From Alphaproteobacteria bacterium (lineage in GTDB: Bacteria > Pseudomonadota > Alphaproteobacteria > CALKHQ01), in the NCBI GenBank assembly GCA_041396705.1, contig JAWKYB010000002.1, positions 310,001 to 374,000 on the forward strand: a stretch of 64,000 bases of DNA. The letters run 5' to 3'. A program made the position numbers and the translations under genes. The notes below the pieces were generated by a model that worked only from the letters and a program-made list of their open reading frames with translations, did no database searches and was not told where the DNA came from. This document shows, piece after piece, positions 44,106 to 51,833 of the stretch (its first letter is position 1; each line of letters begins with the position of its first letter).

Positions 44106-45699
44106 GTGCCGCGACCCTTTGGTCGATCAGAGGTGTTTGCGGATGGCGCTCCTGAAGCGCGCGTGTGATCAGCGCTGCCGCGTCGGCGGCGCCGCTGATC
44201 CGCAAGCGCGGCGGCGGCCGTTGCGCGCGCGGCTTGATGGCCGCGAACAGCTCCGCCAGCCGCTGGGGCGACGCGTCCTCGGCGCTGAGCGTTTGCACGA
44301 AGCCACGGGCCGCGAACATGTCGGCACGCATTTGCTGCTCGCGGCTGGGGCCGACCCTGGGAATGACCAGGGTCGGGCAACCGACGGCCAGCGCCTCGAT
44401 CATGGAGTTGTAGCCGCCCATGGTCACGAAGTGGTCGGCATCGCGCAGTCGCAGCGGGAAGTCGTTCTCGGACACGCGTACCGTGACGCCGATACGGTCG
44501 GCGCGCATGGCCAGGTCTTCCCGCAGCTCCTGGTCCATCAGCGGGCCGGTGACGATGAGCGCCTCCGGACGGTTCTCCGGTGCCATCCACTCCAGCGCCG
44601 CCATGCAGGCATGCATCATGGGGAAGGCGTCGCGCCCGCCGCCGCCGGCAACCAGGAGGCGCGGCCTGTCATCGAGCCGCGTTCGTGGCGATCGCGGCTC
44701 GGCCGCCGCCGAGGTGACGTAGCCGCAATAGTGGACGCGGTCCGGCGCCAGGGTCTCCAGGCCATAGCGCTCGCTGCTGGGGTAGATCAGCGGATCGCCA
44801 TAGACCAGGATGTGGTCGTAGCAGGACCGCACGACCCCATCGATCGCGCGCGCGGCCCACGACTCCCGTGTTCGCTCTGGTTCATCCAGGATGTCGCGAA
44901 GGCCCAGCATAACGCGGGTGCCGGCGCCGGCCGCGCGCAGGCGCTCCAGCACCGGAACCAGCTCGTCCCACACGCCGGCCGGCTCGTGGTCGACCAGAAG
45001 CACATCGGGCCGGAATGTCTCGACCGCCCGGTCGATCAGCCCGCAGCGCAACTCGCGCGTCGCGTCGGCGGTGATGCGCAGCCCACCCGGCCTCCAGACA
45101 TCGCGCGATACCTTGACGAGGGCAGGCAGCTTGATGAAGTCCACGCCCTGCGGCAGGTCGAAGACGACGCCGGCGGGACAGCCGACCAACATCAAGACGC
45201 TGGCCTCGGGCATGGTGGCGACAACCTGCGCTGCGATGGCGGCGTTGCGGCGCAGGTGGCCCATTCCGATGGTGTCGTGCGAGTACATCATCACGAGCGG
45301 CCCGGCGGCGGTACGCTCCGCATCGCCGCCGCCAGCGCGCTCGCTCAGCAACGAAACCACCAGGTCCTGGAACCGCGACAATGCGAACGGCTTGGCCAGG
45401 AAGGCCGAGGCGTGGATGCTCTCGGCACGTGACCGGTTGGACTGACTGTCGCGACCGCTCATCACGACGACCGGCACACTTGGCTGGGTCGCGCGCATCC
45501 GGGTCATGAACTCGAGCCCGTCTCCGTCTTCCAGCTGTATGTCGAGGCAGATCAGGTCGCAGGGCTGCTGAGTCAGCACCCGATGCGCCGCCGCGACGGA
45601 GGGCGCGGTGCTGGCACGCAGGCCGGCGCGTTCCAGCGCACTGGCGAGATTGCGCCGGACGATAGGCTCATCTTCGACGATCAGGACGTGCTTCGACAT
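44098..45699 (-). CDS. Response-regulator receiver domain fused to a glycosyltransferase
   Basis: Protein of 533 residues. Start MSKHVLIVEDEP chosen for GGAGGT four bases upstream. Residues 1-120 form a complete receiver domain: acidic pair E9/D10, phospho-acceptor D53 (LICLDIQLEDG), S81 (VVMSGR) and K103 (FLAKPF). Residues about 135-533 are a COG4671-type glycosyltransferase: MMYSHDTIGMGHLRRNAAIA, FDLPQGVDFIKLPALVKVS, LLVAGGGGRDAFPMM and TMGGYNSMIEALAVGCPTLV. Receiver domains normally control DNA-binding or signalling outputs, so phosphorylation may here control glycan synthesis directly. It is the first gene of the polysaccharide operon and lies beside a histidine kinase, a candidate phospho-donor. 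Confidence 0.92.
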   Translation of the reverse strand: MSKHVLIVEDEPIVRRNLASALERAGLRASTAPSVAAAHRVLTQQPCDLICLDIQLEDGDGLEFMTRMRATQPSVPVVVMSGRDSQSNRSRAESIHASAFLAKPFALSRFQDLVVSLLSERAGGGDAERTAAGPLVMMYSHDTIGMGHLRRNAAIAAQVVATMPEASVLMLVGCPAGVVFDLPQGVDFIKLPALVKVSRDVWRPGGLRITADATRELRCGLIDRAVETFRPDVLLVDHEPAGVWDELVPVLERLRAAGAGTRVMLGLRDILDEPERTRESWAARAIDGVVRSCYDHILVYGDPLIYPSSERYGLETLAPDRVHYCGYVTSAAAEPRSPRTRLDDRPRLLVAGGGGRDAFPMMHACMAALEWMAPENRPEALIVTGPLMDQELREDLAMRADRIGVTVRVSENDFPLRLRDADHFVTMGGYNSMIEALAVGCPTLVIPRVGPSREQQMRADMFAARGFVQTLSAEDASPQRLAELFAAIKPRAQRPPPRLRISGAADAAALITRALQERHPQTPLIDQRVAAHA

Positions 45700-45724
45700 T
45701 ATGACCTCCGGTTGACGGACGCAG

Positions 45725-45740
45725 AGCAAGCGTCAGGCCA
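45725..45740 (-). promoter_or_regulatory. Sigma-54-type promoter of the polysaccharide operon
   Basis: On the minus strand TGGCCTGACGCTTGCT fits the -24/-12 consensus TGGCACG-N4-TTGCW at 10 of 12 positions with exact GG-N10-GC spacing. It ends 25 bp before the ATG of the receiver-glycosyltransferase gene, placing the transcript start near 45,714, just ahead of the GGAGGT site. A sigma-54-type activator with a GAFTDA loop is encoded 1.7 kb away on the other strand. Confidence 0.72.
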
Positions 45741-45841
45741 CAACGTGCGGGCACCGACGAACCCATCTCAATGTCTTGATTTCAAAAGAAAAACGATTTC
45801 GTGCGCCGATCTGGCGCCTTCATGTGCGGCGGCAGGTGGGT

Positions 45842-45869
45842 GATATCCCCCAATGCGGTGGGGGATATC
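45842..45869. promoter_or_regulatory. Perfect 10-bp inverted repeat, likely activator binding site
   Basis: GATATCCCCC and GGGGGATATC are separated by 8 bp (AATGCGGT). A further partial half-site (ATATCCC) follows at about 45,872. The repeat lies about 140 bp upstream of the predicted sigma-54 transcript start and about 106 bp before the histidine kinase gene, a normal place for an NtrC-type enhancer site. Autoregulation of the kinase/regulator pair is possible. Confidence 0.65.
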
Positions 45870-45974
45870 GCATATCCCATGTCGCAAATTTTAGAACAGC
45901 CAGCTTCAGCCGGTGTGCGCCAGCGGCCTATGCTCGCGGGAACCGACGAGGTAGGTAACGGGAGCGGACCCCCC

Positions 45975-47378
45975 ATGAACAAGATCGGCGCTCGTCAAGC
46001 GTCATCGTTGATCCGTGGCGGCGGAAATTCGAAACGCGCTTTCCCGATGGTTCGCTGGATCATGCTGGCCAGCTTCGTGGTGATCGGGCTCATCAGCGTG
46101 ACGGCGGCGACGCTGCTGTCGGGGTTCCTGACTCGCCACATGCTGGACCGCGACGCCCAGGTCCTGACGCAGATGGTCAATGCAATCGTGCGCGTACAGG
46201 GTGCCCACGAGTATTTCGTGGGTGACGCTGGAGCCGTCTCTGCCAATGAAATGGAGGCGTTCTTCCGCCAGATGGCGCAACTGCCGGATGTCATTCGCGC
46301 AAACGTGTATGGCGATGACCGTCGCATCCTGTGGTCCAGCGACCGGGATCTGATCGGACGCAGCTTCGCCGACAACGAGGACCTGGAGCTCGCCTTCCAG
46401 GGTCAATCCACGCCAGAGGTCGAGGTTGTCCGGGTCGGAGACAAGGCCGAACATATCGAATTCCCCGAGGACGTTACCCAATTCGTCGAAAACTACGTGC
46501 CGATATGGTCGGCGGATCGCAGCCGCGTGCTCGGCGCCGTCGAATTCTATACGTCGCCGACAGAGCTCCTGGCCGTCATCGATCAGGGGCGCAACCTAGT
46601 CTGGATCGGTGCCGCGGTGGCGGCGCTCGCGCTCTACGTCGCGCTGTTCCTGGTGGTGAGCCACGCCAGCCAGAACATTCGCCAGCAGGAGGAGCGGCTG
46701 ATTGAGAGCGAACGAATGGCGGTCGTTGGCGAGATGGCCTCCGCGGTCGCGCACGGCCTGCGCAATCCGCTTGCAGCCATCCGTTCGAGTGCCGAACTGC
46801 TGCTTCTCGACGATCTGCCGCCGTCGTGGCGTCAGTCGATTTCCGACATCGTCTCGCAATCCGATCGGCTCGAAACCTGGATTCGGGCGATGTTGACGCG
46901 CGCAAGAGAGAACCCTTCGGAAGCGGCCCGGCTTGCGCAGCTGGACCAAGTCATCCGCGACGGGCTGGAGACCTATGCTGCGCAAATGAGGGCGCGCGGC
47001 ATCGGCGCTCAGTTCGACTGCGAAGGACACTCACCCCTGATAGCGGGCTCGCCATCCGAGCTGCGGCAGGTGCTCAACTCAATTTTTGCTAATGCGATCG
47101 AAGCGATGGATGGGGGCGGGGAGTTGCGTGTTGTCAGAACAGTGAAGGCTGAAGGCTGGGTCCGGATTTCCGTCACCGACACCGGCAAGGGGATACCGGA
47201 CACTATGAAGAAGCGGGTGTTCGAGCCATTCGCGACAGATAAGTCATCTGGCCTGGGGGTTGGTCTGCCACTTGCGCGCCGGATCGTCGAACGTCTCGGC
47301 GGCAGCATCGATATCGCTGACGCGCAGCCATGCGGCACGGAGGTCGTGTTGCATCTGCCGGGACAAGGTAGCCCGTAA
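45975..47378 (+). CDS. Membrane sensor histidine kinase (NtrB/DctB-like)
   Basis: Start at MNKIGARQASSLIRGG (GGAG about 10 bases upstream); 467 residues. A first membrane helix (WIMLASFVVIGLISVTAATL) is followed by a periplasmic sensor region of about 150 residues and a second helix (WIGAAVAALALYVALFLVV). The phospho-acceptor is H260 in AVAHGLRNPLAAIRSS. The ATPase domain has the N box NSIFANAIEAM, G1 DTGKGIPDT and G2 GLGVGLPLAR. It is followed after 9 bp by the NtrC-type regulator gene and forms a two-component pair with it. It could also phosphorylate the receiver of the divergent glycosyltransferase. The signal sensed is unknown. Confidence 0.92.
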   Translation: MNKIGARQASSLIRGGGNSKRAFPMVRWIMLASFVVIGLISVTAATLLSGFLTRHMLDRDAQVLTQMVNAIVRVQGAHEYFVGDAGAVSANEMEAFFRQMAQLPDVIRANVYGDDRRILWSSDRDLIGRSFADNEDLELAFQGQSTPEVEVVRVGDKAEHIEFPEDVTQFVENYVPIWSADRSRVLGAVEFYTSPTELLAVIDQGRNLVWIGAAVAALALYVALFLVVSHASQNIRQQEERLIESERMAVVGEMASAVAHGLRNPLAAIRSSAELLLLDDLPPSWRQSISDIVSQSDRLETWIRAMLTRARENPSEAARLAQLDQVIRDGLETYAAQMRARGIGAQFDCEGHSPLIAGSPSELRQVLNSIFANAIEAMDGGGELRVVRTVKAEGWVRISVTDTGKGIPDTMKKRVFEPFATDKSSGLGVGLPLARRIVERLGGSIDIADAQPCGTEVVLHLPGQGSP

Positions 47379-47387
47379 GGAGCCCCC

Positions 47388-48743
47388 ATGACACAAGTGC
47401 TGGTTGTCGAGGATGAGGTAGTCCTCGGACGGAACATTTGCTCCTATCTGCGCAAGCGCGGCTTCACGGCCGAATTCGTGACAACGGCCGAGCAAGGCGT
47501 CGATGCGTTCCGCAGGTTTCGGCCGGCGCTTACACTGCTTGACTATCGACTTGGTGATCAGGACGGCATCGAGGCCTTGCGGCGCATTCGCGACCTCGAT
47601 CCGACGGCGCAGGTGGTCATCATTACCGGCCACGGCGAGATCGGCGTCGCCGTTCGCGCCATGAAGGCGGGCGCGCTGGACTTCTTGCCAAAGCCGCTGA
47701 CGCTGGCGAACGTCGCCCAGATCGCCGCCGACGTGTTTCGCACCGCCGAGAGCACGCAGATCGAGGTCAACAGCGGCCTGCGGCGCATCGAGGGCCGGTC
47801 CGGCGCCCTGCAGGAGTTGCGGGCAAGCATTCAACGCATACTGGATACAGTGGGCTTCAGCGCCGCCACCCCGCCGTCGGTGTTGATCGCGGGTGAGACC
47901 GGGACCGGCAAGGAGCTAGTCGCACGGGCGATCCACGAGGATGGCCCCCGGCGCGACGGACCGTTCATATCGGTGAATTGTGCCGCGCTGCCCGCCGACC
48001 TGGTCGAATCAGAGCTGTTCGGCAGCGAGCGTGGCGCATTCACCGACGCGAAGTCGTCGCGTCCGGGACTGTTCGAGGCGGCCGACGGCGGCATTCTGTT
48101 CCTCGACGAGATCGGCGAGATGTCGCTGGGGGCTCAGGCCAAGCTGTTGCGTGTGCTCGAGGACCGGTGCGTGCGACGCGTCGGCTCGACGACCGAAAGG
48201 CCGGTAAATGTGTGGGTGATCGCCGCCACGAACCAGCAATTGTCCCAGCTCGCCCAGGTCGGCGCCTTCCGCAAGGATCTCATGTTCCGCCTGCAGGTGT
48301 TGTGGGTGCAGACGCCGCCGTTGCGCGAGTGCGACGCGGATATTCTGCCGATGGCCAGGTCGCATGCAGCTGCTGTCTGTCAGCGCTATGGGTTGCCGCT
48401 GCGTGATTTCTCGTCGGGGGCACGGGCCCGGCTGGTCGGTCACAGCTGGCCCGGCAATATTCGCGAGTTGCGCAATGTCGTGGAGCGCGCATGCCTGACG
48501 ACAAGGGGCGACGTCGTCGCCGAGGATTGTATTCGGTTCGACGCCCACGTCGACAAGGCGGTCGTCGCCGAGTACATCCCGTCCAGCTTGCACGACCTGG
48601 AAACCACCGCGCTGCGCAACGCGCTGGCGGCGTCCGACGGCAACGTCACCCGTGCCGCCGCTATGCTTGGGATATCGCGCGATACGATGCGTTACCGGAT
48701 GGACAAGTTCGGTCTGGAGCGCACGAGCCACACCGCGGGCTGA
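47388..48743 (+). CDS. NtrC-family sigma-54-dependent response regulator
   Basis: Protein of 451 residues with AAGGAG before the ATG. The receiver domain has E8/D9, phospho-acceptor D52 (LTLLDYRLGD), T80 and K102 (FLPKPL). The AAA+ domain has Walker A GETGTGKE, the sigma-54-contacting GAFTDA loop (SERGAFTDAKSS), Walker B GGILFLDEIGEM and the arginine-finger region FRKDLMFRL. A Fis-type helix-turn-helix closes the protein (GNVTRAAAMLGISRDTMRYR). It is the natural activator of the sigma-54-type promoter upstream of the polysaccharide operon. I infer that it binds the inverted repeat at 45,842. Confidence 0.95.
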   Translation: MTQVLVVEDEVVLGRNICSYLRKRGFTAEFVTTAEQGVDAFRRFRPALTLLDYRLGDQDGIEALRRIRDLDPTAQVVIITGHGEIGVAVRAMKAGALDFLPKPLTLANVAQIAADVFRTAESTQIEVNSGLRRIEGRSGALQELRASIQRILDTVGFSAATPPSVLIAGETGTGKELVARAIHEDGPRRDGPFISVNCAALPADLVESELFGSERGAFTDAKSSRPGLFEAADGGILFLDEIGEMSLGAQAKLLRVLEDRCVRRVGSTTERPVNVWVIAATNQQLSQLAQVGAFRKDLMFRLQVLWVQTPPLRECDADILPMARSHAAAVCQRYGLPLRDFSSGARARLVGHSWPGNIRELRNVVERACLTTRGDVVAEDCIRFDAHVDKAVVAEYIPSSLHDLETTALRNALAASDGNVTRAAAMLGISRDTMRYRMDKFGLERTSHTAG

Positions 48744-48821
48744 TCGTGCAGCGGCCGGCGCGCGGAGGTCAGCAAACCGACCTGCTCTGCCGGCTCGACA
48801 CCCTGCTTCTCTCGTCTTCTA

Positions 48822-49875
48822 GAGCACATTCTCATCTGACGGAATCGCGGGGGATTCCCAGAGAGGTCGATTTCTGATTCAAGATGCAGGCTGGTGAAGG
48901 AGGCCAGCCTGCATGACTCGACCTCTTTCGATGGATATCCGCACCCGGCTGGTCTCGGCGGTGGCGGACGGAATGACGCGGCGCGCGGCGGCGAAGCGCT
49001 TCGGTGTCGCAGCCTCGACGGCGATCAAGCTGATGGATCAATGGGAGCGCACGGGCGAGCTCGAGGCTCGGCCGCAGGGCGGGGACCAGCGCTCGCATCG
49101 GCTGGAGGCGCACGCCGCGGAGATCCTGGGTCTGATCGAGGCGCGACGCGACATCACGCTTGCGGAGATCGTCGCGCACCTGGAGCGCGTGCATGGTCTG
49201 AAGGCGGCGCAGAGCAGCGTGTGGCGGCTGCTCGACCGTCACGGCATGAGCTTCAAAAAAAACCGCGCACGCCAGCGAGCAGCAGCGTCCTGACGTCCTG
49301 AGGCGCCGGCGCGCCTGGTTCGCGCTTCAGCCTGAGCTGGAGCCGGATCGGCTGGTGTTCATCGACGAGACCGGAACCTCGACCAAGATGGCCCGCCGCT
49401 GCGGCCGCTCCCGGCGCGGCGAGCGGTGCCGGGCGCCAGTGCCGCACGGGCATTGGAAGACCACCACCTTCGTCGGCGCGCTGCGCACCGGCGGCATGAC
49501 CGCGCCGATGGTGCTCGACGGCGCCATGCACGGACGCGCCTTCCTGGCCTATGTCGAGCAGGTGCTGGTGCCGACGCTTGAGCCCGGCGATATCGTCGTC
49601 ATGGACAACCTGCCTGCCCACAAGCCGGCCGCCGTGCGCCAGGCTATCGAGGAGGCCGGCGCCGAGCTGCGCTTCCTGCCGGCCTACAGCCCCGACTTCA
49701 ACCCGATCGAGATGGCCTTCGCCAAGCTCAAGGCCTTCCTCAAGAAGCACGCGCCCAGAACCGTCGACGACCTCTGGAACGCCATCGCCAGAGGCATCGA
49801 CACCTTCACCCGAACCGAGTGCCTCAACTACTTCGCTGCTGCCGGATATGACCGTGACTGATTGGAAAAATGCTC
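48822..49875 (+). mobile_element. IS630-family insertion sequence
   Basis: The element is 1,054 bp, flanked by TA dinucleotides (48,820-48,821 and 49,876-49,877), the duplicated target of the IS630/Tc1 group. The ends GAGCACATTCTCATC and, on the other strand, GAGCATTTTTCCAATC are imperfect inverted repeats. Its right end directly abuts the stop codon of the minus-strand gene at 49,875; the stop would also have been TAG before insertion. It stands at the border between the polysaccharide/regulatory locus and more GC-rich DNA. Confidence 0.85.
48913..49861 (+). CDS. IS630-family transposase encoded in two overlapping frames
   Basis: The first frame (48,913-49,293, 126 residues) encodes helix-turn-helix sequence: MTRPLSMDIRTRLVSAVADG, RRAAAKRFGVAASTAIKLMD and AAQSSVWRLLDRHGMSF. 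A run of eight A at 49,255-49,262 follows. The second frame continues KKTAHASEQQRPDVLRRRRA and then the DDE domain FIDETGTSTKMARR, VVMDNLPAHKPAA and FNPIEMAFAKLKAFLKK to 49,861. Joining the two needs a +1 (or -2) shift or slippage on the A run, as occurs in several IS630-type elements. The element may therefore be active. Confidence 0.85.
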
Positions 49876-50345
49876 TAGTCAGCGGCCAGGCCGGCCTCGA
49901 CCCATGCCGGCATGTAGACCGGCGCTTGGCGCGGATAGAGGCGGTCGAACCCGCCGTCGCCGTCGGTATCCACGATGGCGACGACGTTGTCGTCGGTGGC
50001 CAGCAGGTAACCCCAGACCGCCCCGGCCGAGGCGAAGCTGGAGATCCGGTAGTCCCGGCTCCAGTTGCAGGCGGTGGACAGCGTGTCGTTGCCGGGGATG
50101 TTGATCGACTGGTCGCCGTCGGTCTGGATGCCGCGGCACGGCCGGGCGAGGTCGTCCGGCAGCAGATGGTCGAAGTCGCCGTCCAGCACGCCGGTCGGGT
50201 TGGCGAAGCCGTTGACCGCCCCGATCAGCCGGCTCTCGTCGGACGAGCCGAGCGCCAGCGCCGCAACCGCGCTCACTGCCATCGCCGCAGCGGCCAGCAG
50301 CAGCCAGCTGCGCGGCGCCGCGTCCGTGTCGATCGCAACCGTCAT
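49875..50345 (-). CDS. Small exported or membrane-anchored protein of unknown function
   Basis: Start MTVAIDTDAAPRSWLLLAAA chosen for GGAGG six bases upstream; 156 residues. One N-terminal hydrophobic segment (SWLLLAAAAMAVSAVAALAL) acts as a signal or anchor. The rest is polar with two cysteines (ARPCRGIQ, LSTACNWS) that could form a disulphide, and an acidic loop VDTDGDGGFDRLY of the D-x-D-x-D-G type that may bind calcium. No known family was recognised. It has its own ribosome site and no operon partner. Confidence 0.7.
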   Translation of the reverse strand: MTVAIDTDAAPRSWLLLAAAAMAVSAVAALALGSSDESRLIGAVNGFANPTGVLDGDFDHLLPDDLARPCRGIQTDGDQSINIPGNDTLSTACNWSRDYRISSFASAGAVWGYLLATDDNVVAIVDTDGDGGFDRLYPRQAPVYMPAWVEAGLAAD

Positions 50346-50588
50346 GTCGTCCTCCCACCCTGCGCGCGCCATGCAACGGTGTGCGGCGCCGACCGTCTCC
50401 GGGTCAGTCGCACGGCAGGCCGGCAAGGTTCACGAGGACGCCAGGCGGCCGGAAGCAGGTCACGCCGTCCTGATTTGACCGTGTGCCGGCAGCCCGCAAT
50501 CGTGCGCCTGCCCGGCGCGGCTCGGGCCGGTCGCCCCATGCGGCGCGGCAGCGGCCCGGCCAGCGCGTGCAAATGAAGGGAGGCCGGC

Positions 50589-50960
50589 ATGAGCACGATG
50601 GATATAGCGCGCAAGATGGTGGACCTGTGCCGTGAAGGCAGGAACGAGGAGGCGCTGGACACCCTGTTCGCCGACGACATGGTCAGCGTCGAGGCGGCGT
50701 CGATGCCCGGCATGGACCGCGAGATGAAGGGCCGGTCGGCGGTGAAGGCCAAGGGCAAGTGGTGGGTCGACAACCACGAGATCCATGCGGCGGAGATCAC
50801 CGGGCCGTGGCCGAACGGCGACCGCTTCGTCGTCGGCTTCCGCTACGACGTCACCAACAAGCCGTCCGGCCAGCGCTTCCGGATGGACGAGGTCGGCCTC
50901 TACACCGTCAAGGACGGCAAGATCGTGCGCGAGGAGTTCTTCTACGACATGGGCGGCTGA
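50589..50960 (+). CDS. SnoaL/NTF2-like protein
   Basis: Protein of 123 residues, MSTMDIARKMVDLCREGRNE, with GGGAGG before the start. The pattern of an N-terminal helix, LDTLFADDMVSVEAA, GRSAVKAKGKWWVDNHE and the closing GLYTVKDGKIVREEFFYDMG is that of SnoaL-type NTF2-fold proteins. These act as small isomerases, hydrolases or ligand-binding proteins in the cytosol. It stands alone between the small exported protein and a convergent sugar importer, so its role is unknown. Confidence 0.85.
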   Translation: MSTMDIARKMVDLCREGRNEEALDTLFADDMVSVEAASMPGMDREMKGRSAVKAKGKWWVDNHEIHAAEITGPWPNGDRFVVGFRYDVTNKPSGQRFRMDEVGLYTVKDGKIVREEFFYDMGG

Positions 50961-50978
50961 GCGGCGGCGGGCGGCGGC

Positions 50979-51833
50979 TCACTTCACCCCGCCGCTGGTC
51001 AGCCCGCGGATCAGCCAGCGCTGGAAGAAGGTGGCCAGCACGTAGACCGGGGCGATGCCGGCCAGCGAGGCCACGGCCATCTGGCCGTAGCGCAGTTGGC
51101 GGTCGCCCTGGTAGAGCGCGAGCCCGGTCGGCAGCGTCTTGGCGGCGTCGGGCTTGTTGAGGAAGGCGCCGAGCAGGAACTCGTTGTAGCTGAGGATCAG
51201 GCAGATGATGCCGGTGCTGACGATGCCCGGCAGCATCAGCGGCAGCGCCACCCGCCGCAGCACGCCGAAGTAGCTGGCACCGTCGATATAGGCGGCTTCC
51301 TCCAGCTCCAGCGGCAGCCGGCGCACGAAGCTGGACAGCAGCCAGAAGGCGACGGGCAGGTTCATCACCCCGTAGACGAGGCCGAGCCCGATGATCGAGT
51401 TGTTCAGCCCGATCGTCTTCAGCAGGAAGAACAGCGGGAACAGGGCGACGATCGGCGGCGCCACATAGGTGCCGAGCACGAAGGCCGGCAGGAACTTGCC
51501 GCCGACCCGGAAGCGGATCATCGCGTGGGTCGCCGGCGCGGCCACCATCAGGGTTACCGTCGCGCCGATGATGGCGGCCAGCGCCGAGTTGCGCAGATAA
51601 AGGTCGACCGCGACCGAGCCGAAGGCGTCCGGATAGTTCTGCCAGAACAGCTGCTCCGGGAAGAAGCCGCCGGTGGCGATGTCCGACTGGGTCTTCAGCG
51701 AGACCATGACCATGAACAGCACCGGGAACACGAAGAAGGCGACCACCAGCGCGGTCGCGATCCAGCGCGCCGGCGTCCAGCCGGAGAAGCCGCCGGCGGC
51801 GCGCATCGGCCGGTCCATCTCGCGCAGGCTCAT
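50979..51833 (-). CDS. Carbohydrate ABC transporter permease, MalG type
   Basis: Protein of 284 residues, MSLREMDRPMRAAGGFSGWT, with six membrane segments. The EAA loop is EEAAYIDGASYFGVLRRVAL, and the C-terminus is RWLIRGLTSGGVK, the usual MalG-type tail. Its ATG overlaps the stop of the MalF-type gene by 4 bp. It is the last gene of a three-gene importer operon (binding protein, permease, permease) lacking an ATPase gene, as at the left end of the window. Confidence 0.93.
   Translation of the reverse strand: MSLREMDRPMRAAGGFSGWTPARWIATALVVAFFVFPVLFMVMVSLKTQSDIATGGFFPEQLFWQNYPDAFGSVAVDLYLRNSALAAIIGATVTLMVAAPATHAMIRFRVGGKFLPAFVLGTYVAPPIVALFPLFFLLKTIGLNNSIIGLGLVYGVMNLPVAFWLLSSFVRRLPLELEEAAYIDGASYFGVLRRVALPLMLPGIVSTGIICLILSYNEFLLGAFLNKPDAAKTLPTGLALYQGDRQLRYGQMAVASLAGIAPVYVLATFFQRWLIRGLTSGGVK

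Noticed and set aside
45811..45830. Sigma-54-like sequence TGGCGCCTTCATGTGC on the plus strand before the histidine kinase
   Set aside because: GG and GC are separated by 11 bases instead of the required 10, and the -12 element is poor.
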